A stretch of DNA of 64,000 nt, from positions 248,001-312,000 of the forward strand of contig NZ_JAATJS010000004.1 of NCBI RefSeq assembly GCF_011777495.1, read 5' to 3'. The notes under the pieces are model-generated. The model saw nothing but the letters and a program-made list of their open reading frames with translations. It did no database searches and had not been told where the DNA came from. The number at the start of each line of letters is the position of its first letter. Positions within the stretch are counted from its first letter, which is position 1. Shown here piece by piece: positions 1 through 9,820 of this stretch. The stretch is from Microvirga terricola (GTDB lineage Bacteria > Pseudomonadota > Alphaproteobacteria > Rhizobiales > Beijerinckiaceae). A program made the position numbers and the translations under genes.

Positions 1-468
1 GGCGACTGGGCACAAGGGAGCGTCCAGCTTCTCGAAATTCCGACCGATGCCGAGATCAACCAGAACATCCTGACCTATTGGCGGCCCAAGGCTCCCATGG
101 CCGCAGGCTCCGAGGTGTCGTTCGCCTATCGGCAATATTGGTGCTGGGCTCCGCCTGAACGTCCGCCCCTTGCGACCGTGACAGCAACCCGCGTCGGGCG
201 CGGCTCCGGAGGCCGCAGACGGCGCTTCGCGGTGGACTTTTCCGGTGATATGTTTGGCGACGCCCTGCCGACCGACATGAAACCGGTGCTGACGGTCGGG
301 CCGGGAAATATTCAGAACGTCAAACTCTGGCCTTATCCGGATCGGAAGACGGTGCGCGTTGCTTTCGAGCTTGACCCAGGCAACGAAAACGCGTGTGAGA
401 TGCGTCTCATTCTAGAGGCAGGCGGGAAACCGATTAGCGAGACATGGCTTTATCGTTGGACACCCTAG
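1..468 (+). CDS. opgG: Glucan biosynthesis protein G, C-terminal part (gene enters from upstream)
   Basis: The frame is open from the first base, so the true start lies outside the window; 155 C-terminal residues are visible. The segment contains 'NQNILTYWRPKAPMAAGSE' and 'FAYRQYWCW', matching the end of OpgG/MdoG, the periplasmic protein that shapes and branches osmoregulated periplasmic glucans. The tail has the beta-sandwich character expected of the C-terminal domain. It overlaps the start of opgH by 25 bases, the classical opgGH operon arrangement. The alternative, the paralogue OpgD, cannot be excluded from the C-terminus, but an opgH partner favours OpgG. Confidence 0.9.
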   Translation, partial: GDWAQGSVQLLEIPTDAEINQNILTYWRPKAPMAAGSEVSFAYRQYWCWAPPERPPLATVTATRVGRGSGGRRRRFAVDFSGDMFGDALPTDMKPVLTVGPGNIQNVKLWPYPDRKTVRVAFELDPGNENACEMRLILEAGGKPISETWLYRWTP

Positions 469-2636
469 GTCCCGATTCGAACGTAGCGTCCCTTCAGCGG
501 CCCGATTCCGCGATGCCGCCGGAGAGTCGGTTGGAAATGCCGACTCAGTCGCTGCGGCGCTGGTCGTCTTCGCAGGAACGCAAGCCCACCGTGCAGCATC
601 CTCGCTTGAGGACGTCGCTCGCACGTCTTTTCGTCTTTGGCGGCGGCCTGCTGCTCACGGCCTACGGCACCTATGAGATGTATCAGGTGGTGTCGGTGAG
701 CCGCACCACTATCCTCCAGTGGGTGCTGGTTGCGCTGTTCACCGTGAACTTCTCCTGGATCGCGGTCGCTTTCACCAGCGCGCTTCTGGGCTTCTTCGTC
801 CTGCTTCACCAGCCAGAAAGCCGGTCCGGCGCGCCGTCTTCGCTCTCGCAGCGAACCGCCATCGTCATGCCCGTCTATAACGAGCAGACGTCCCGGACCT
901 TTGCCGCGCTGGAGGCTATCTACGAGTCCATCGAGGCGACCGGGCTCGGCGCGCATTTTGACTACTTCATTCTCTCCGACACGACCCAGCCGGATGCTTG
1001 GGTTGCGGAGGAGCGCGCCTTCCTAGCCCTCAAGGCCCGCCTCGGCTCGAATGCGCGCTTCTATTACCGCCACCGGGCCAAAAACTATCATCGCAAGGCC
1101 GGCAACATCGCGGATTTCGTGACCCGCTGGGGCGGGCACTACGAGCATATGCTCGTTCTCGACGCCGACAGTCTGATGACCGGCGAGTGCATCACCCGTC
1201 TCGCGGCGGCCATGGAGGCCGACCCCGATGCCGGCATCATCCAGTCTCTGCCTCTCATCATCAACCGCAACACACTCTTTGCGCGCGTGCAGCAATTCGC
1301 GGCGCGCGTGACCGGCCCGGTCATCGCCACAGGCCTTGCGGTCTGGATGGGTCGCGACGGCAATTACTGGGGCCACAATGCGATCATCCGCACCAAGGCC
1401 TTCGCCGCCCATGGCGGCTTGCCGGACCTCAAGGGCAAGCCGCCGCTCGGCGGACATATCCTGAGCCACGACTTCGTCGAGGCAGCGTTCCTGCGCCGCG
1501 CCGGCTGGTCCGTTTACATGCTTCCCGATCTTGGCGGATCGTATGAGGAGAGCCCGCCCTCCCTCATCGACTTGTCAGCCCGCGACCGGCGCTGGTGCCA
1601 GGGCAACCTGCAGCATTCCCGTGTCATCGGCGCCAAGGGCCTGAAGCTCCCGACGCGCCAGCACTTCGCCACCGGCATCATGTCCTATCTGGCATCGCCG
1701 TTCTGGCTGTTCCAGCTCATCGTCGGTATCGCGCTGGTTTTGCAGACCACCTATATCCGGCCGGAATATTTTGCTCGCGACTTCCGACTCTACCCTATCT
1801 GGCCGCGGTTCGACCCCGAGCGCGCTCTCGCGCTCTTCGCGCTGACCATGGGCATTCTGCTCGCGCCGAAGATTTTCGGCCTGATCCTGATGCTGCTTCG
1901 CGGCAAGGACCGGCGGGCTTCCGGCGGCGGCATCCGGCTTATCGTGTCCTCGCTGATCGAGATCGTTCTGTCGGCGCTGCTGGCACCCATCCTGATGCTG
2001 ATTCAGTCGGGCTCGGTGTTCCAGATCCTTCTGGGGCGCGATACCGGCTGGCAGCCGCAGCGCCGTGACGACGGATCGATTCCGCTGAACGACATCATCC
2101 GCCGCCACCGCTCTCACACGGTGCTTGGCGTTCTGGCCGGCCTGTCGGCCTTCATGATCGCGACCTCCCTGTTCCTCTGGATGTCGCCGACGATTCTCGG
2201 CCTTCTTCTCGCCATCCCCCTGTCCTGGCTCAGCGGCCAGTTGGGTGCTGGTCTGGCGCTGAAGAAACTCGGCCTTCTGATGACACCCGAGGAGCACGAG
2301 CCTCCGTCGATTGCGACGCGCGCCAACGAATTGCAGGTGCGCAATACCGCTTTCGGCTTCGATGACGCGGACAGCCTCCGCGCGTTGTTCGAGGACGGTG
2401 CGCTTCGGGAGCGGCATGTGGACATGCTCCCCCTCGAAGCGCCCCGCAAACGTGGTGCGATCGAAACGGAACGTGCGCTGGCCGAGGCAAAACTGACCGA
2501 CGCCGAGACCATCGAGGATGCGATTGCCTGGCTCCATCCCAAGGAGCGCATGGTGGTGCTGCACGACCGGGCTCTGCTTGACCGGCTAATGCACCTCAAG
2601 AGAACCCCGCCGGCTGGTATTCAAGCCGCCGAATAA
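444..2636 (+). CDS. opgH: Glucans biosynthesis glucosyltransferase H
   Basis: This is the inner-membrane glycosyltransferase (GT2) that makes the linear beta-1,2-glucan backbone from UDP-glucose and passes it to the periplasm. The 730 residues show an N-terminal membrane region (about 60-130), a cytoplasmic catalytic domain opening with 'MPVYNEQTSRTFAAL', the 'VLDADS' nucleotide-sugar DxD motif, and the acceptor-site motif 'RDRRWCQGN'. Several membrane segments follow (about 405-600) and then a charged cytoplasmic tail. The ATG overlaps the end of opgG, implying translational coupling. It converges on the LysR gene, whose stop is 15 bases away. Confidence 0.95.
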   Translation: MALSLDTLGPDSNVASLQRPDSAMPPESRLEMPTQSLRRWSSSQERKPTVQHPRLRTSLARLFVFGGGLLLTAYGTYEMYQVVSVSRTTILQWVLVALFTVNFSWIAVAFTSALLGFFVLLHQPESRSGAPSSLSQRTAIVMPVYNEQTSRTFAALEAIYESIEATGLGAHFDYFILSDTTQPDAWVAEERAFLALKARLGSNARFYYRHRAKNYHRKAGNIADFVTRWGGHYEHMLVLDADSLMTGECITRLAAAMEADPDAGIIQSLPLIINRNTLFARVQQFAARVTGPVIATGLAVWMGRDGNYWGHNAIIRTKAFAAHGGLPDLKGKPPLGGHILSHDFVEAAFLRRAGWSVYMLPDLGGSYEESPPSLIDLSARDRRWCQGNLQHSRVIGAKGLKLPTRQHFATGIMSYLASPFWLFQLIVGIALVLQTTYIRPEYFARDFRLYPIWPRFDPERALALFALTMGILLAPKIFGLILMLLRGKDRRASGGGIRLIVSSLIEIVLSALLAPILMLIQSGSVFQILLGRDTGWQPQRRDDGSIPLNDIIRRHRSHTVLGVLAGLSAFMIATSLFLWMSPTILGLLLAIPLSWLSGQLGAGLALKKLGLLMTPEEHEPPSIATRANELQVRNTAFGFDDADSLRALFEDGALRERHVDMLPLEAPRKRGAIETERALAEAKLTDAETIEDAIAWLHPKERMVVLHDRALLDRLMHLKRTPPAGIQAAE

Positions 2637-2651
2637 TTCAACGCAGGCGGC

Positions 2652-3560
2652 TCAGGCCGTCTGCGCCTTCACAGTACCTGCATCTTTTGCGACTTCACTC
2701 AAGACCCAATCCACGAAAGCTTTGATCTTGGGCAGGCGTTTGCGGCCTTTCGGATAGACGATCCAGTAGCTTCGATCCGATTCGAGCACGAGATCGAATG
2801 GCTGAACAAGGCGGCCGGCGTCCAGATCCGCCTGGAAGAAATTTGGACTGATGAGGGCCACGCCCTGCCCGGCAATCGCTGCCATGACCTCGAATTGCTG
2901 CGTGCCGAGCGAATGATCGGGGCGATCCGACAGGTCGAAATCCGTCACGCCCGCGGCGGTGAGCCATTCCTGCCACCACGGATCGCCCACGCCGATGAGC
3001 GGTAGCTTCAAAAGATCCTTCGGCTCGCGAACATCCATCCGCCGGAGCAGATCGGGGCTGCAAACGGGAGTGAAGATGCTCGGGAAGAGATACTTCGCGT
3101 CAAGACCCGGCCAATTGCCCTTGCCGGCGCGGATACCGACATCGAGCTCGTTCTGGACAAGGTCCACGATCTGCGGCGAGGCGGAGATTTGCACTCCGAT
3201 CTTCGGGTGAAGCTCCTGAAAGCGCCCCAGACGCGGAACCAGCCAGCTTGACGCGAAGGTGGTGAGCGTCGTGATCGACAGAACCGTGTGAACGCTCTCC
3301 TCCACATCAGCAAAGGCTGCGCGGAGCGCCTCGAAAGCCTCGGTGACTGCAGGCGCGAGCTGTTGGCCTTTTGCGGTCAAAATCACTTGGCGCGGGAGGC
3401 GGGTGAACAGGGCTGCGCCGACCCGGTCCTCCAGCATCTTGATCTGATAGCTGACGGCCGCCTGCGTCATGCCGAGCTCCTCGGCTGCGCGGGTGAAGCT
3501 TTGATGTCGCGCCGCCGCCTCGAAGACGCGCACGGCACTCATAGGGGGAAGTTTGGACAT
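2652..3560 (-). CDS. LysR-family transcriptional regulator, GcvA-like
   Basis: 302 residues, a normal LysR length. An N-terminal winged helix-turn-helix (about 1-65: 'MSAVRVFEAAARHQSFTRAA', 'MTQAAVSYQIKMLEDRVG') is followed by a type-2 periplasmic-binding-like effector domain (about 90-295). The opening 'PPMSAVRVFEAAARH' and the 'RLPRQVILTAKGQQLAP' linker are typical of the GcvA branch of the family. No obvious divergent target gene adjoins it: the upstream neighbour is a small DUF1127-like gene 123 bases away in the opposite direction. The effector is unknown. Confidence 0.9.
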   Translation of the reverse strand: MSKLPPMSAVRVFEAAARHQSFTRAAEELGMTQAAVSYQIKMLEDRVGAALFTRLPRQVILTAKGQQLAPAVTEAFEALRAAFADVEESVHTVLSITTLTTFASSWLVPRLGRFQELHPKIGVQISASPQIVDLVQNELDVGIRAGKGNWPGLDAKYLFPSIFTPVCSPDLLRRMDVREPKDLLKLPLIGVGDPWWQEWLTAAGVTDFDLSDRPDHSLGTQQFEVMAAIAGQGVALISPNFFQADLDAGRLVQPFDLVLESDRSYWIVYPKGRKRLPKIKAFVDWVLSEVAKDAGTVKAQTA

Positions 3561-3683
3561 GGTCGACCCATAAGGCTGCCTTATGGCAGCCCTCCGGCTT
3601 TCACTTTGTCAAGCCTCGCTCCGAGGCGCACCTTGAATGGGCATTGCCGAGGGCCTTGAGCCTCTGGCCCTTTCAAGAAACCG

Positions 3684-3899
3684 GTGTCCGTCATGAGATA
3701 CGAGCATGTCCGCCGTTTGAACAGCGTCGAAAGCGCGTGGCTGCGCCTGAAGATGAGGTTCCACAACGGCCCCAGCATGGGTAAACCGCCGCTCCTCAAT
3801 CCGTGTGATCTTTCTGACCACGAAAAGCGCGATATCGGTCTGCCCGAACCCGTCCGCTACGTCGATTGGAAAGTGTTGCGGGAGAAAGGCTGGCTCTAG
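3684..3899 (+). CDS. Small DUF1127-like protein
   Basis: A 71-residue, basic, soluble protein. The C-terminal 'LSDHEKRDIGLPEP' resembles the 'LSDxxLxDIGL' core of DUF1127/YjiS proteins, which are small arginine-rich proteins common in Rhizobiales; some bind RNA and affect phosphate or carbon metabolism. The first codon used here is GTG at 3684; an ATG at 3693 is equally possible and neither has a strong ribosome-binding site. It lies divergent to the LysR gene and convergent with the Na/Pi transporter, ending 3 bases from it. Family assignment is tentative because the N-terminal half is atypical. Confidence 0.55.
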   Translation: MSVMRYEHVRRLNSVESAWLRLKMRFHNGPSMGKPPLLNPCDLSDHEKRDIGLPEPVRYVDWKVLREKGWL

Positions 3900-3902
3900 A
3901 CG

Positions 3903-5546
3903 CTACGATGTCAGGCGGCTCGGTTTGAGATCGCCGCTTTGCTCGAGAAGCGAATGCCCGGTTGCCGCGATATGCGCCTCGATGCGCTTCAGATCGCGGA
4001 CGATATCGAGCTGAAGCGCGCTGGTATCTCCTACCGTGTTGCCCGAGCGCAGTTGGTCGAGGTTTCTCTGGGTGGTGGCGCGCTCTAGGTCGCGGAAGCG
4101 CTCCTTTTCGGCAACAAGCTTCCGCGCGGAACCGACGTCCTGGAACATCAGGACCGACGCTGCGAGCTGCAAATGCTCCAAAAGCTTGGAGTGCATGTTG
4201 TCGATATCGGCGAGGCTGTCCTTCGGCAGGCGCAGGTGGTTCTTAATGCGCTTGGCGGCAAGCTCCATCAGGTTCTTGTCGATGATGTCGCCCACGTGTT
4301 CCAGATTAATCGCGAAAGCCAGGATGTCGGACAGCCGCCTAGCCTCCGTATCGCTCAATGCCTCATGATTGATGGAGCTAAGATAACGTCGGATCGCGCT
4401 GTAGAGCCGGTCGACGACGTCGTCGGTGCGGCTGACGACATCGACCTTGCTGATATCGTCCTCATGGAACAGATCCTGCGAGTTGCGGAGCATGGTCTCG
4501 ACCGTATCGGCCATGCGCAAAACCTCGCGGGCTGCGTTGGAGAGAGCGACGGACGGCGTGTCCAACGCATCATTGTCGAGATATTGCGGCACGCCGGGAT
4601 CCGAGGCGCGCACTTTCTCCGGAAAGAACTTGAGCAGCAGCGTCGCAATCCACGGCAGCAGCAGGATGAACACGGCCGCCAGCGCAACGTTGAACAGCGT
4701 GTGGAAATTCGCGGCCAACCGGGACGGGTTGGGGTCGAACATGGCTGCATACCGCAGGATCGGATCGATGAGCGGCAATGCGACAACGCAGCCGACGAGC
4801 CGAATGGCTAGATTGCCCGCAGGAACCCGAAGTTTGACGGGATCTCCACCGGTCCCCTCCAGCAGCGGGTTGAGCGCGCTGCCGAGATTGGCGCCCAGCA
4901 CCATGGCGAGCGCCGCATGGGCATCGATGACGCCGGCGCTTGCCAGCGACATGATGAAGAGCATGGCCGCGACGCTTGAATGCGCGGCCCAGGCGAAGAT
5001 CGCCGCGAGCAGAACGAGGATCACCGGATCGAGCGCAATCGCCGCAAGAAGGCCCTTCAAGGCGGCAGACGACTCGATCGGCCGGACCGTCTCGCTGAGA
5101 AGATGGAGCGACAGCAGCATCAGTCCCAGGCCGATGACGACGCGCCCGAGATCGCGCGTACGGCTCGAAGACCCGCGCCGGAAAGCGATAAAGCCGACGA
5201 AGATCAGGACCGGAAAAATCAGGCTGATATCGAAGGAGAGGACCTGAACTATCAGCGTCGTGCCGACATTCGCGCCGAGCATCACGGCGAGTGCCGGGAC
5301 AAGATCGACCGCCCCGCCCGCGGTGAAGGAAGCCACCATCAGGGCGGTGGCAGTGCTGCTCTGCAAAACGGTTGTGACGCCAAGGCCAGCCATAAAGGCG
5401 CGAAGGCGCGTCCGCAGCCCGACACCGAGAATCCACCGCAGATCGCTGCCGAAGGCGCGCTGGACCCCGCTATTGACCATGTTGATCCCCCACAGGAGCA
5501 GGGCAATCTCACCGAGCAGGTGGATCGTGACGGCGGTAGCGGACAT
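3903..5546 (-). CDS. Na/Pi cotransporter family protein with PhoU-like tail
   Basis: 547 residues. The N-terminal two thirds is a polytopic membrane protein with the two inverted Na/Pi-cotransporter repeats: 'GLGVTTVLQSSTATALMV' and 'MLGANVGTTLIVQVLS' in the first, 'AAHSSVAAMLFIMSLAS' and 'VLGANLGSALNPLLEG' in the second. The C-terminal part (about 335-530) is helical and PhoU-like, as in the NptA/YjbB group. The likely role is sodium-coupled phosphate movement across the inner membrane. The start is supported by a GAGGAACGA ribosome-binding site just before the ATG. Confidence 0.9.
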   Translation of the reverse strand: MSATAVTIHLLGEIALLLWGINMVNSGVQRAFGSDLRWILGVGLRTRLRAFMAGLGVTTVLQSSTATALMVASFTAGGAVDLVPALAVMLGANVGTTLIVQVLSFDISLIFPVLIFVGFIAFRRGSSSRTRDLGRVVIGLGLMLLSLHLLSETVRPIESSAALKGLLAAIALDPVILVLLAAIFAWAAHSSVAAMLFIMSLASAGVIDAHAALAMVLGANLGSALNPLLEGTGGDPVKLRVPAGNLAIRLVGCVVALPLIDPILRYAAMFDPNPSRLAANFHTLFNVALAAVFILLLPWIATLLLKFFPEKVRASDPGVPQYLDNDALDTPSVALSNAAREVLRMADTVETMLRNSQDLFHEDDISKVDVVSRTDDVVDRLYSAIRRYLSSINHEALSDTEARRLSDILAFAINLEHVGDIIDKNLMELAAKRIKNHLRLPKDSLADIDNMHSKLLEHLQLAASVLMFQDVGSARKLVAEKERFRDLERATTQRNLDQLRSGNTVGDTSALQLDIVRDLKRIEAHIAATGHSLLEQSGDLKPSRLTS

Positions 5547-5676
5547 TCGTTCCTCAAAAGGCGGCGTGTAAGAATGAAACGCTCTGCTTAACCCTCCTGG
5601 ATCGATCAGACAATCAGGTTGCCGGCTAATAATGGGGCCCCTCGGAGAAATCCCCCAAAATCATCATCCTTGTCAT

Positions 5677-5690
5677 GTTTGCCGGCAAAC
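5677..5690. repeat. Perfect 14-bp palindrome GTTTGCCGGCAAAC
   Basis: GTTTGCC/GGCAAAC is a perfect palindrome in the 166-base gap between the Na/Pi gene and the end of the diguanylate cyclase gene. A related GTTGCCGGC stretch lies about 50 bases away. No T-run follows on either strand, so it is not a classical terminator. It could be an operator for the Na/Pi gene (130 bases upstream of its ATG) or a transcript-end structure. Confidence 0.4.
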
Positions 5691-5712
5691 GCTTCCTAGT
5701 CCGAGGCTTGAC

Positions 5713-6900
5713 TCAGGCCTGAAACTGCGGGTCCCGATGACGCCGTGCGACTCGGGCGCCCTCCTCTGCACTCCCCGCGACGCGATTACGTCCGCGCGCC
5801 TTCGCTTGGTAAAGCGCCGCATCGGCCTCGGAGAGCAGTTCCTGCGGCGATGATCCAACGGCCGTGGCGTGTCCGACGCTCACCGTCGCGCGGATGCGCG
5901 ATTGCACCTCGTCCTGACGGTCCCTGACGAAAGCCGCCCTCACCTCTTCCGCAATTCGCTCGGCTTCCGCCTCGTCGGCCTGGATAAATGCGGCGAACTC
6001 TTCTCCGCCTAAACGGCCAAAGGCGCAGACGGGGAGTTCCTTCGCAAGAACTCTCGCGAAAGTCTGAAGAATCGCATCGCCGACGGGATGGCCGTGCATG
6101 TCATTGATCTGCTTAAAATTATCGAGGTCGAACACCAGGCAACTCAAGGCGGCGTTGCCACCGCGCGAGGCGAGCTTTTCGGCGTCGAGAAAGAAGGCTC
6201 TGCGATTTGGGATCAGGGTCAGCGGATCGAGCAGCGCGGCCTGGCGGGATTCGTATTCCAGCCGCTCCTTCGCCATGGAGAGGAGCAGCACGGCGCTCGT
6301 CGGAATGTACATCATGTTCAGCAGGGCCATTTCGGCCGACCACCGACGGGCCAGAACCTCGATCCAGAGACCCGTTTCGACAAAAGGTCCGAAGAGCCCG
6401 CGGAGGGCGCAAAGAATCGCCGCAGAGGAAAAGACCAGGATGGTCGCGCGCTGAGAAATCAGTCGTTGAGGCGCGTATTTCAGAAGCTCCCAAGCCGACA
6501 ACCCCAAATAGGAGCCGGAGATCATCGCCATCAGGACGAGACGCGCGTTGAAGCTATCTCGGAGAAAGGGCCACGCGGTGAGCCAAGCAACAAGACCAAC
6601 GAGACCGCGAAGGATCTCGGTCGGCCTTCCGTTGAAACTTCGGCACCCGCAATAAAGCAGACCGAAGCCCACGGTAACGAGCGCATTTCCCAATAAAGCG
6701 GCGTGGCTTGCCTCCCGCGAGGCGAAGTCCTGCAAGCCAAGGAAAACGACGCCGACCGAACCAAGCAGAGAACTCAGTCCCCACCACCCCAGCGCGTGAA
6801 CGCTCCGGTTCTGCATCCAGGAGAAAAGCAAGAGGCCGCCCATCAATGCGCATAGCAAGACGGACGCGGCACCAAGCGTAACCGGATCGAGAGCGCGCAT
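5713..6900 (-). CDS. Membrane-anchored diguanylate cyclase (GGDEF)
   Basis: 395 residues from the ATG at 6900; a TTG at 6930 would add ten residues. The N-terminal half has about six hydrophobic segments (starting 'VTLGAASVLLCALMGGLL'), and the C-terminal ~165 residues form a GGDEF domain with 'DPLTLIPNRRAF', 'VFDLDNFKQIND' and the active-site 'RLGGEEF', an accepted GGEEF variant. It should make cyclic di-GMP in response to a membrane or periplasmic cue. No EAL domain is present, and no clear RxxD inhibitory site precedes the motif. It faces an AT-rich 348-base upstream region shared with tdk. Confidence 0.92.
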   Translation of the reverse strand: MRALDPVTLGAASVLLCALMGGLLLFSWMQNRSVHALGWWGLSSLLGSVGVVFLGLQDFASREASHAALLGNALVTVGFGLLYCGCRSFNGRPTEILRGLVGLVAWLTAWPFLRDSFNARLVLMAMISGSYLGLSAWELLKYAPQRLISQRATILVFSSAAILCALRGLFGPFVETGLWIEVLARRWSAEMALLNMMYIPTSAVLLLSMAKERLEYESRQAALLDPLTLIPNRRAFFLDAEKLASRGGNAALSCLVFDLDNFKQINDMHGHPVGDAILQTFARVLAKELPVCAFGRLGGEEFAAFIQADEAEAERIAEEVRAAFVRDRQDEVQSRIRATVSVGHATAVGSSPQELLSEADAALYQAKARGRNRVAGSAEEGARVARRHRDPQFQA

Positions 6901-7248
6901 ATCGATGATAAAAGTAGAATCGCGGATCAACGCAACAATTATACTTGCCCTACACGATTACAAATTGTCGATCCATCCCGAAATGCATTTAAATTTGCTC
7001 TATTATTACAACATAACGATAGTTAAGCTGGGTCTCGCACTCCATACCCCTTCGGAATATCCGCCCTCCCAGATCATTTTTTAACCGGCTCAGAGCCAAT
7101 GGCGAACGACCCTTTTGAACACATGGGACGATTGTCTTGTGGGGGACTCCTCATACCGCACCAGGTTGCCGGCCCTGGATCTTGAGTCGCGTCTTAGAGT
7201 GAAAGAATCTGGCCGCCGATTTCAGGATTCGGAGTTTCGGGCTCAACC
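6901..7248. other. 348-base intergenic region between diverging diguanylate cyclase and tdk
   Basis: The first ~130 bases are markedly AT-rich for this genome and plausibly carry the promoter of the minus-strand cyclase gene. The part nearer tdk is GC-normal and ends in a weak ribosome-binding region before the tdk ATG. I see no ORF, tRNA, strong hairpin or repeat here. Confidence 0.5.
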
Positions 7249-7878
7249 ATGGCCAAACTGCATTTTCATTTCTCGGTGATGAACGCCGGCAAGACCACGC
7301 AGCTTCTGCAGGTGCGGTACAACTACATCGAGAACGGCGGCCTGGTGATGCTTTTCACGAGCGCCCTCGACGACCGCGCCGGTGCTGGCAAGGTCTCCTC
7401 GCGGATCGGGCTCTCGGCTGATGCGATCCCGCTCCGGCATAGCGACGATCTGGCTGCGATGGTCCGCGAGGTCCACGCGAAGACGCCCGTGACCGTCGTC
7501 CTGATCGACGAAGTCCAGTTCATGACGCCGGAGCACATCTGGCAGGCTGCGCGGATCGTCGACGAACTCCACATTCCGGTGATGGCCTATGGGCTGAAGA
7601 ACAACGTCTTCGGCGAGTTGTTCAGCCCGGCCATCTCCACGCTGCTCGCGCTGGCGGAAGACATCAAGGAAATCAAGCAACTCTGCCACTGCGGGCGCAA
7701 GGCGACGATGATCCTTCGCTACGACCCCGACGGCACGGCGGTGAAGACCGGGCAGGTCGTGGAGATCGGCGGCGAGAGCCGCTACATCTCGGTCTGCCGC
7801 CCGCATTGGGTCTCGGGTGATATCGGCGCCGCAAGACGGGCGACCCTCCCCGCGAAGATCGCCTGCGACGCCGCCTGA
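7249..7878 (+). CDS. tdk: Thymidine kinase
   Basis: A 209-residue type II thymidine kinase that salvages thymidine to dTMP using ATP in the cytoplasm. The N-terminus carries the P-loop 'FSVMNAGKTTQLLQ', the Walker B region reads 'VVLIDEVQFM', and the zinc-binding lasso is visible as 'CHCGRKATM' together with 'YISVCRPHW' near the C-terminus. The length fits the family. The stop codon abuts the stop of the convergent cysA with no bases between. Confidence 0.95.
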   Translation: MAKLHFHFSVMNAGKTTQLLQVRYNYIENGGLVMLFTSALDDRAGAGKVSSRIGLSADAIPLRHSDDLAAMVREVHAKTPVTVVLIDEVQFMTPEHIWQAARIVDELHIPVMAYGLKNNVFGELFSPAISTLLALAEDIKEIKQLCHCGRKATMILRYDPDGTAVKTGQVVEIGGESRYISVCRPHWVSGDIGAARRATLPAKIACDAA

Positions 7879-8952
7879 CTATTCCGTAACACGGCCTCGG
7901 ACGATCTCTAGGCCGATGTCCTGGCCGATCCGCAAATCCGTGGCGGCCGGAACCTCGACTTCGATCTTGGTGTCGGCCGGGCTTGTCACCTCGACTCGGC
8001 GCAGGGACCCAACCCGGCGAATGCCCGTGACCACGCCGGCGATATGCCCCTCCCCCGCGGGAGCCAGCCGCAAATCCCACGGACGGCAATAGAGGCGCAC
8101 CTTTCCCGAAAGATCAGCGGGCGGATCGACGGGCACCGGCCGGCCCTGGATGAGAAGCTGGTTATCCACCACCTCGGCGATGAAGTGAGATACGTCGCCG
8201 AGAAAGGCCATCACGAACGGCGTTTCGGGCCGGTCCTGCACGTCATCGACACTGCCAACTTGTTCCAAGCGCCCATCATTGAGGATCGCGACGCGGTCGG
8301 CGAGCTCCAGCGCCTCATCCTGATCGTGCGTCACGAAGATGGTGGTCTGACCCGTCCGTTGGTGAAGCTGGCGAATCCATCCGCGCAGATCCTTACGCAC
8401 TTTGGCATCCAACGCGCCGAACGGCTCGTCGAGCAGCAGCACGCGCGGCTCCACCGCGAGCGCGCGCGCCAACGCGACTCGCTGGCATTGTCCGCCTGAG
8501 AGGTTCCCGGGAAACCGCCGCTCATAGCCGGAGAGCTGCACAAGATCGAGCAGATCGGAGACGCGGCGCCTGATATCCTTTTCGGCCGGGCGAGAGCCGC
8601 GCGGACGCGCCCGCAGACCGTAAGCGATGTTGTCTGCGACATTGAGATGCCTGAACAACGCGTAGTGCTGGAAGACGAATCCGACCCGTCGTTGTTGGAC
8701 GGGCAGGCTCGTCGCGTCCTGCTCGCCGAAGAACACCTGTCCGCGGTCAGGAACTTCGAGACCGGCAATGATGCGCAGCAGCGTGGTCTTCCCGGAACCG
8801 GAGGGGCCAAGCAAGGCCAGCAACTCGCCCGCACGAATGTGCAGGCTCACGCCATACAGCGCCGCCTCATCGCCGAATTCCTTCGCGACGTCGACGATCC
8901 TGATGTCGACGTTTCCCGCTTTTTCAGTGAGGGGTTCGGCTGGCGAGGACAT
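7879..8952 (-). CDS. cysA: Sulfate/thiosulfate ABC transporter ATPase
   Basis: 357 residues from the ATG at 8952, which overlaps the end of cysW by 29 bases; a longer in-frame start at 9012 would lie deeper inside cysW and is less likely. Walker A 'GPSGSGKTT' (49-57), signature '[16 protein letters not shown]' and Walker B '[11 protein letters not shown]' are all intact. A ~110-residue TOBE-like regulatory tail follows, as in CysA. It energises uptake of sulfate with CysT and CysW, and is the last gene of sbp-cysT-cysW-cysA. Confidence 0.95.
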   Translation of the reverse strand: MSSPAEPLTEKAGNVDIRIVDVAKEFGDEAALYGVSLHIRAGELLALLGPSGSGKTTLLRIIAGLEVPDRGQVFFGEQDATSLPVQQRRVGFVFQHYALFRHLNVADNIAYGLRARPRGSRPAEKDIRRRVSDLLDLVQLSGYERRFPGNLSGGQCQRVALARALAVEPRVLLLDEPFGALDAKVRKDLRGWIRQLHQRTGQTTIFVTHDQDEALELADRVAILNDGRLEQVGSVDDVQDRPETPFVMAFLGDVSHFIAEVVDNQLLIQGRPVPVDPPADLSGKVRLYCRPWDLRLAPAGEGHIAGVVTGIRRVGSLRRVEVTSPADTKIEVEVPAATDLRIGQDIGLEIVRGRVTE

Positions 8953-9820
8953 GACCGTAGCGCCATTCGAGGAGGGTTTTTGCCGCCAGGGTGACGAGAG
9001 CGAGGCCGGCAAGAAGGGATGCGACGGCGAAGGCGGCGACGAAATTGTACTCGTTGTACAAAATCTCCACGTGCAGCGGGATCGTATTCGTCAGCCCGCG
9101 GATGTGTCCTGAGATCACCGACACCGCTCCGAACTCGCCCATGGCGCGGGCATTGCACAACAGCACGCCGTAAAGCAGGCCCCATTTGATGTTGGGCAAC
9201 GTCACCGTCCGGAAGATCCGAAAGCCCGAGGCTCCCAGCGTGAGCGCAGCCTCTTCGTCCGCAGTGCCCTGCTCCTGCATCAGCGGAATAAGCTCGCGCG
9301 CGACGAATGGGAAAGTCACGAAGATCGTCGCCACAACGATGCCGGGCAACGCGAACGCAATCTTGATCCCGTGCTCCATGAGCCACGTACCCCACAATCC
9401 CTGCGCGCCGAAGAGAAGCAGATAGACTAGGCCCGACACCACGGGCGAGATGGAGAATGGCAAGTCGATCAGGGTGATGAGAAGGCTTTTGCCGCGGAAC
9501 TCGAACTTGGCGATGGCCCAGGCGGCCGCGACTCCGAAGATCAGGTTGAGTGGAACAGCAATCGCAGCGACGGTGAGCGTCAGTTGAATAGCGGCTTGCG
9601 CATCGGGTTCCTGAAAAGCCGCCCAGTAAGCCCCCACCCCGCGCCGGAATGCTTCAGCGAAGACCACGGTCAGCGGCAGCACCAGAAAAACCGCCAGGAA
9701 GGCGATTGCACACGCGATGGCGATCCAACGAACCGCTCTCGGCTCCGTCGTCACGGAGCGCCACCCCGAGCCCGAGCGGCGAAGCGAGGGACCGACCCGC
9801 GAGACGGATACGTCAGACAT
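8924..9820 (-). CDS. cysW: Sulfate ABC transporter permease CysW
   Basis: 298 residues with six predicted membrane spans and the permease EAA-loop region '[20 protein letters not shown]'. It is the second permease of the sulfate uptake complex. A GGAGG ribosome-binding site precedes the ATG, and the start overlaps the cysT stop by 8 bases. The sequence 'AISPVV'-like core reads '[19 protein letters not shown]', typical of CysW. Confidence 0.94.
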   Translation of the reverse strand: MSDVSVSRVGPSLRRSGSGWRSVTTEPRAVRWIAIACAIAFLAVFLVLPLTVVFAEAFRRGVGAYWAAFQEPDAQAAIQLTLTVAAIAVPLNLIFGVAAAWAIAKFEFRGKSLLITLIDLPFSISPVVSGLVYLLLFGAQGLWGTWLMEHGIKIAFALPGIVVATIFVTFPFVARELIPLMQEQGTADEEAALTLGASGFRIFRTVTLPNIKWGLLYGVLLCNARAMGEFGAVSVISGHIRGLTNTIPLHVEILYNEYNFVAAFAVASLLAGLALVTLAAKTLLEWRYGHVLASRTPH

